A stretch of 5,161 bases of DNA, taken from positions 1 to 5,161 of the forward strand of contig DPBN01000035.1 of assembly GCA_003516955.1 (NCBI GenBank), in the 5' to 3' direction. The translations under genes and the position numbers were made by a program. A model generated the notes under the pieces. That model saw only the letters and a program-made list of their open reading frames with translations, was not told the DNA's origin and did not search any database. Position 1 is the first letter of the stretch. Each line of letters opens with the position of its first letter. Origin of the DNA: Armatimonadota bacterium. Lineage in GTDB: Bacteria > Armatimonadota > Fimbriimonadia > Fimbriimonadales > Fimbriimonadaceae. Positions 4,755 through 5,161 of this stretch are shown here, in pieces.

Positions 4755-5161
4755 TTATGGGAGCCAAGGGCGCATCGCGGCGTCCACGACGGCCTTCTCC
4801 TCCTCGGTCAGCTCCACCAAGGGCAGGCGCACCGTCTGGCAGTCGAAGCCGAACTTGGAGAGCGCGTACTTCACCGGCACTGGGTTCGGGGCATGGAACA
4901 GGGCCTTCACGAGCGGCGACAGCCGATGGTGGAGCGCGGCGGCTTCCGCGACGTTGCGCTTGAAGGAGGCCATCATCTCTTGGATCGCCGCGCCGACGAC
5001 GTGCCCGGCGACGCTCACGACTCCGTAGCCGCCCAGGCTGAGGATCGGCAGGGTGAGGCCGTCGTCGCCGGAGTACACCCGGAAGCCCTCGGGCACGGCT
5101 CCGCAGACGTCCGAGATCTGCGGCACGTTGCCGCTGGCCTCCTTGACCGCCACGATGTTGG
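4755..5161 (-). CDS. dapA: 4-hydroxy-tetrahydrodipicolinate synthase, C-terminal part (N-terminus beyond window edge)
   Basis: The visible 134 residues are the C-terminal portion of DapA, which condenses pyruvate with aspartate semialdehyde in the cytoplasm, the first step committed to diaminopimelate and lysine. The visible N-terminus, NIVAVKEASGN, holds the conserved Schiff-base lysine (codon 5142-5144; Lys161 in E. coli, where the block is GIKEATGN). It is followed by VYSGDDGLTLPILSLGGYGVVSV and NPVPVKYALSKFG, both standard DapA blocks, and RLPLVELTEEEK near the end. These favour true DapA over N-acetylneuraminate lyase or other members of the same aldolase superfamily. The C-terminus (RPWLP, TAA at 4755-4757) is of normal length. 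The gene continues to the right, so the pyruvate-binding and Tyr proton-relay regions cannot be checked. As the most upstream gene seen, it may lead the uroD-like/namZ group, though the GC-rich spacer could separate them. Confidence 0.95.
   Translation of the reverse strand, partial: NIVAVKEASGNVPQISDVCGAVPEGFRVYSGDDGLTLPILSLGGYGVVSVAGHVVGAAIQEMMASFKRNVAEAAALHHRLSPLVKALFHAPNPVPVKYALSKFGFDCQTVRLPLVELTEEEKAVVDAAMRPWLP

Noticed and set aside
3602..4963. Long plus-strand open frame (453 codons) opposite namZ, the uroD-like gene and dapA
   Set aside because: It overlaps three well-supported genes on the other strand, and its composition (runs of Val, Arg, Asp, His) is typical of mirror-frame translation of GC-rich genes.
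4755..5161. N-acetylneuraminate lyase (sialic acid or amino-sugar aldolase) as the identity of the right-edge gene, given its namZ neighbour
   Set aside because: The blocks around the Schiff-base lysine (VKEASGN), YSGDD and NPVPVK fit DapA better than NanA, although the N-terminal half is not visible.
1..5161. Mobile element, CRISPR array, phage, toxin-antitoxin or defence system
   Set aside because: No transposase or integrase, no long terminal repeats, no spaced direct repeats and no small overlapping toxin-antitoxin pair was seen on either strand.

Overview
The window is GC-rich bacterial DNA, and all six genes I can support lie on the minus strand. It therefore reads from right (5161) to left (1). 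The composition, a short exosortase-type sorting tail on a secreted protein, a UroD-family protein of unknown substrate and a TQDN-type NamZ/DUF1343 protein suggest a Gram-negative, soil or bioreactor-type lineage. Armatimonadota (Fimbriimonadia-like) is my best guess; Planctomycetota or Acidobacteriota are possible. No marker gene fixes the lineage.

In transcription order the layout is as follows. (1) The C-terminal part of dapA (4-hydroxy-tetrahydrodipicolinate synthase) runs off the right edge and carries the Schiff-base lysine. (2) After a 58-nt spacer with strong GC-rich dyad symmetry comes a UroD/MtaA-type protein of 317 aa. (3) 28 nt further on is a full-length NamZ-type exo-N-acetylmuramidase (DUF1343, 390 aa) with no visible signal peptide. 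(4) A 114-nt, locally AT-richer gap precedes a secreted 210-aa protein with a VPGP-type sorting tail, followed by a good hairpin terminator. (5) Next is a 332-aa protein of unknown function with a CxxC motif and a HEAT-like helical region. (6) Only 4 nt later begins the N-terminal half of a family S13 D-alanyl-D-alanine carboxypeptidase (DacB/PBP4-like), which runs off the left edge.

Three genes share a cell-wall theme: DapA supplies the diaminopimelate branch, NamZ removes MurNAc from glycan ends, and DacB trims or cuts peptide stems. The terminator near 1755 probably splits the window into at least two transcripts: dapA/uroD-like/namZ with or without the sorted protein, and the HEAT-like gene plus dacB. 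I see no mobile element, CRISPR array, tRNA, rRNA or phage gene. I also see no convincing new multi-gene system. The most interesting points are modest: an altered zinc motif in the UroD-like protein, a NamZ without an export signal, and the unknown HEAT-like protein tightly coupled to dacB.
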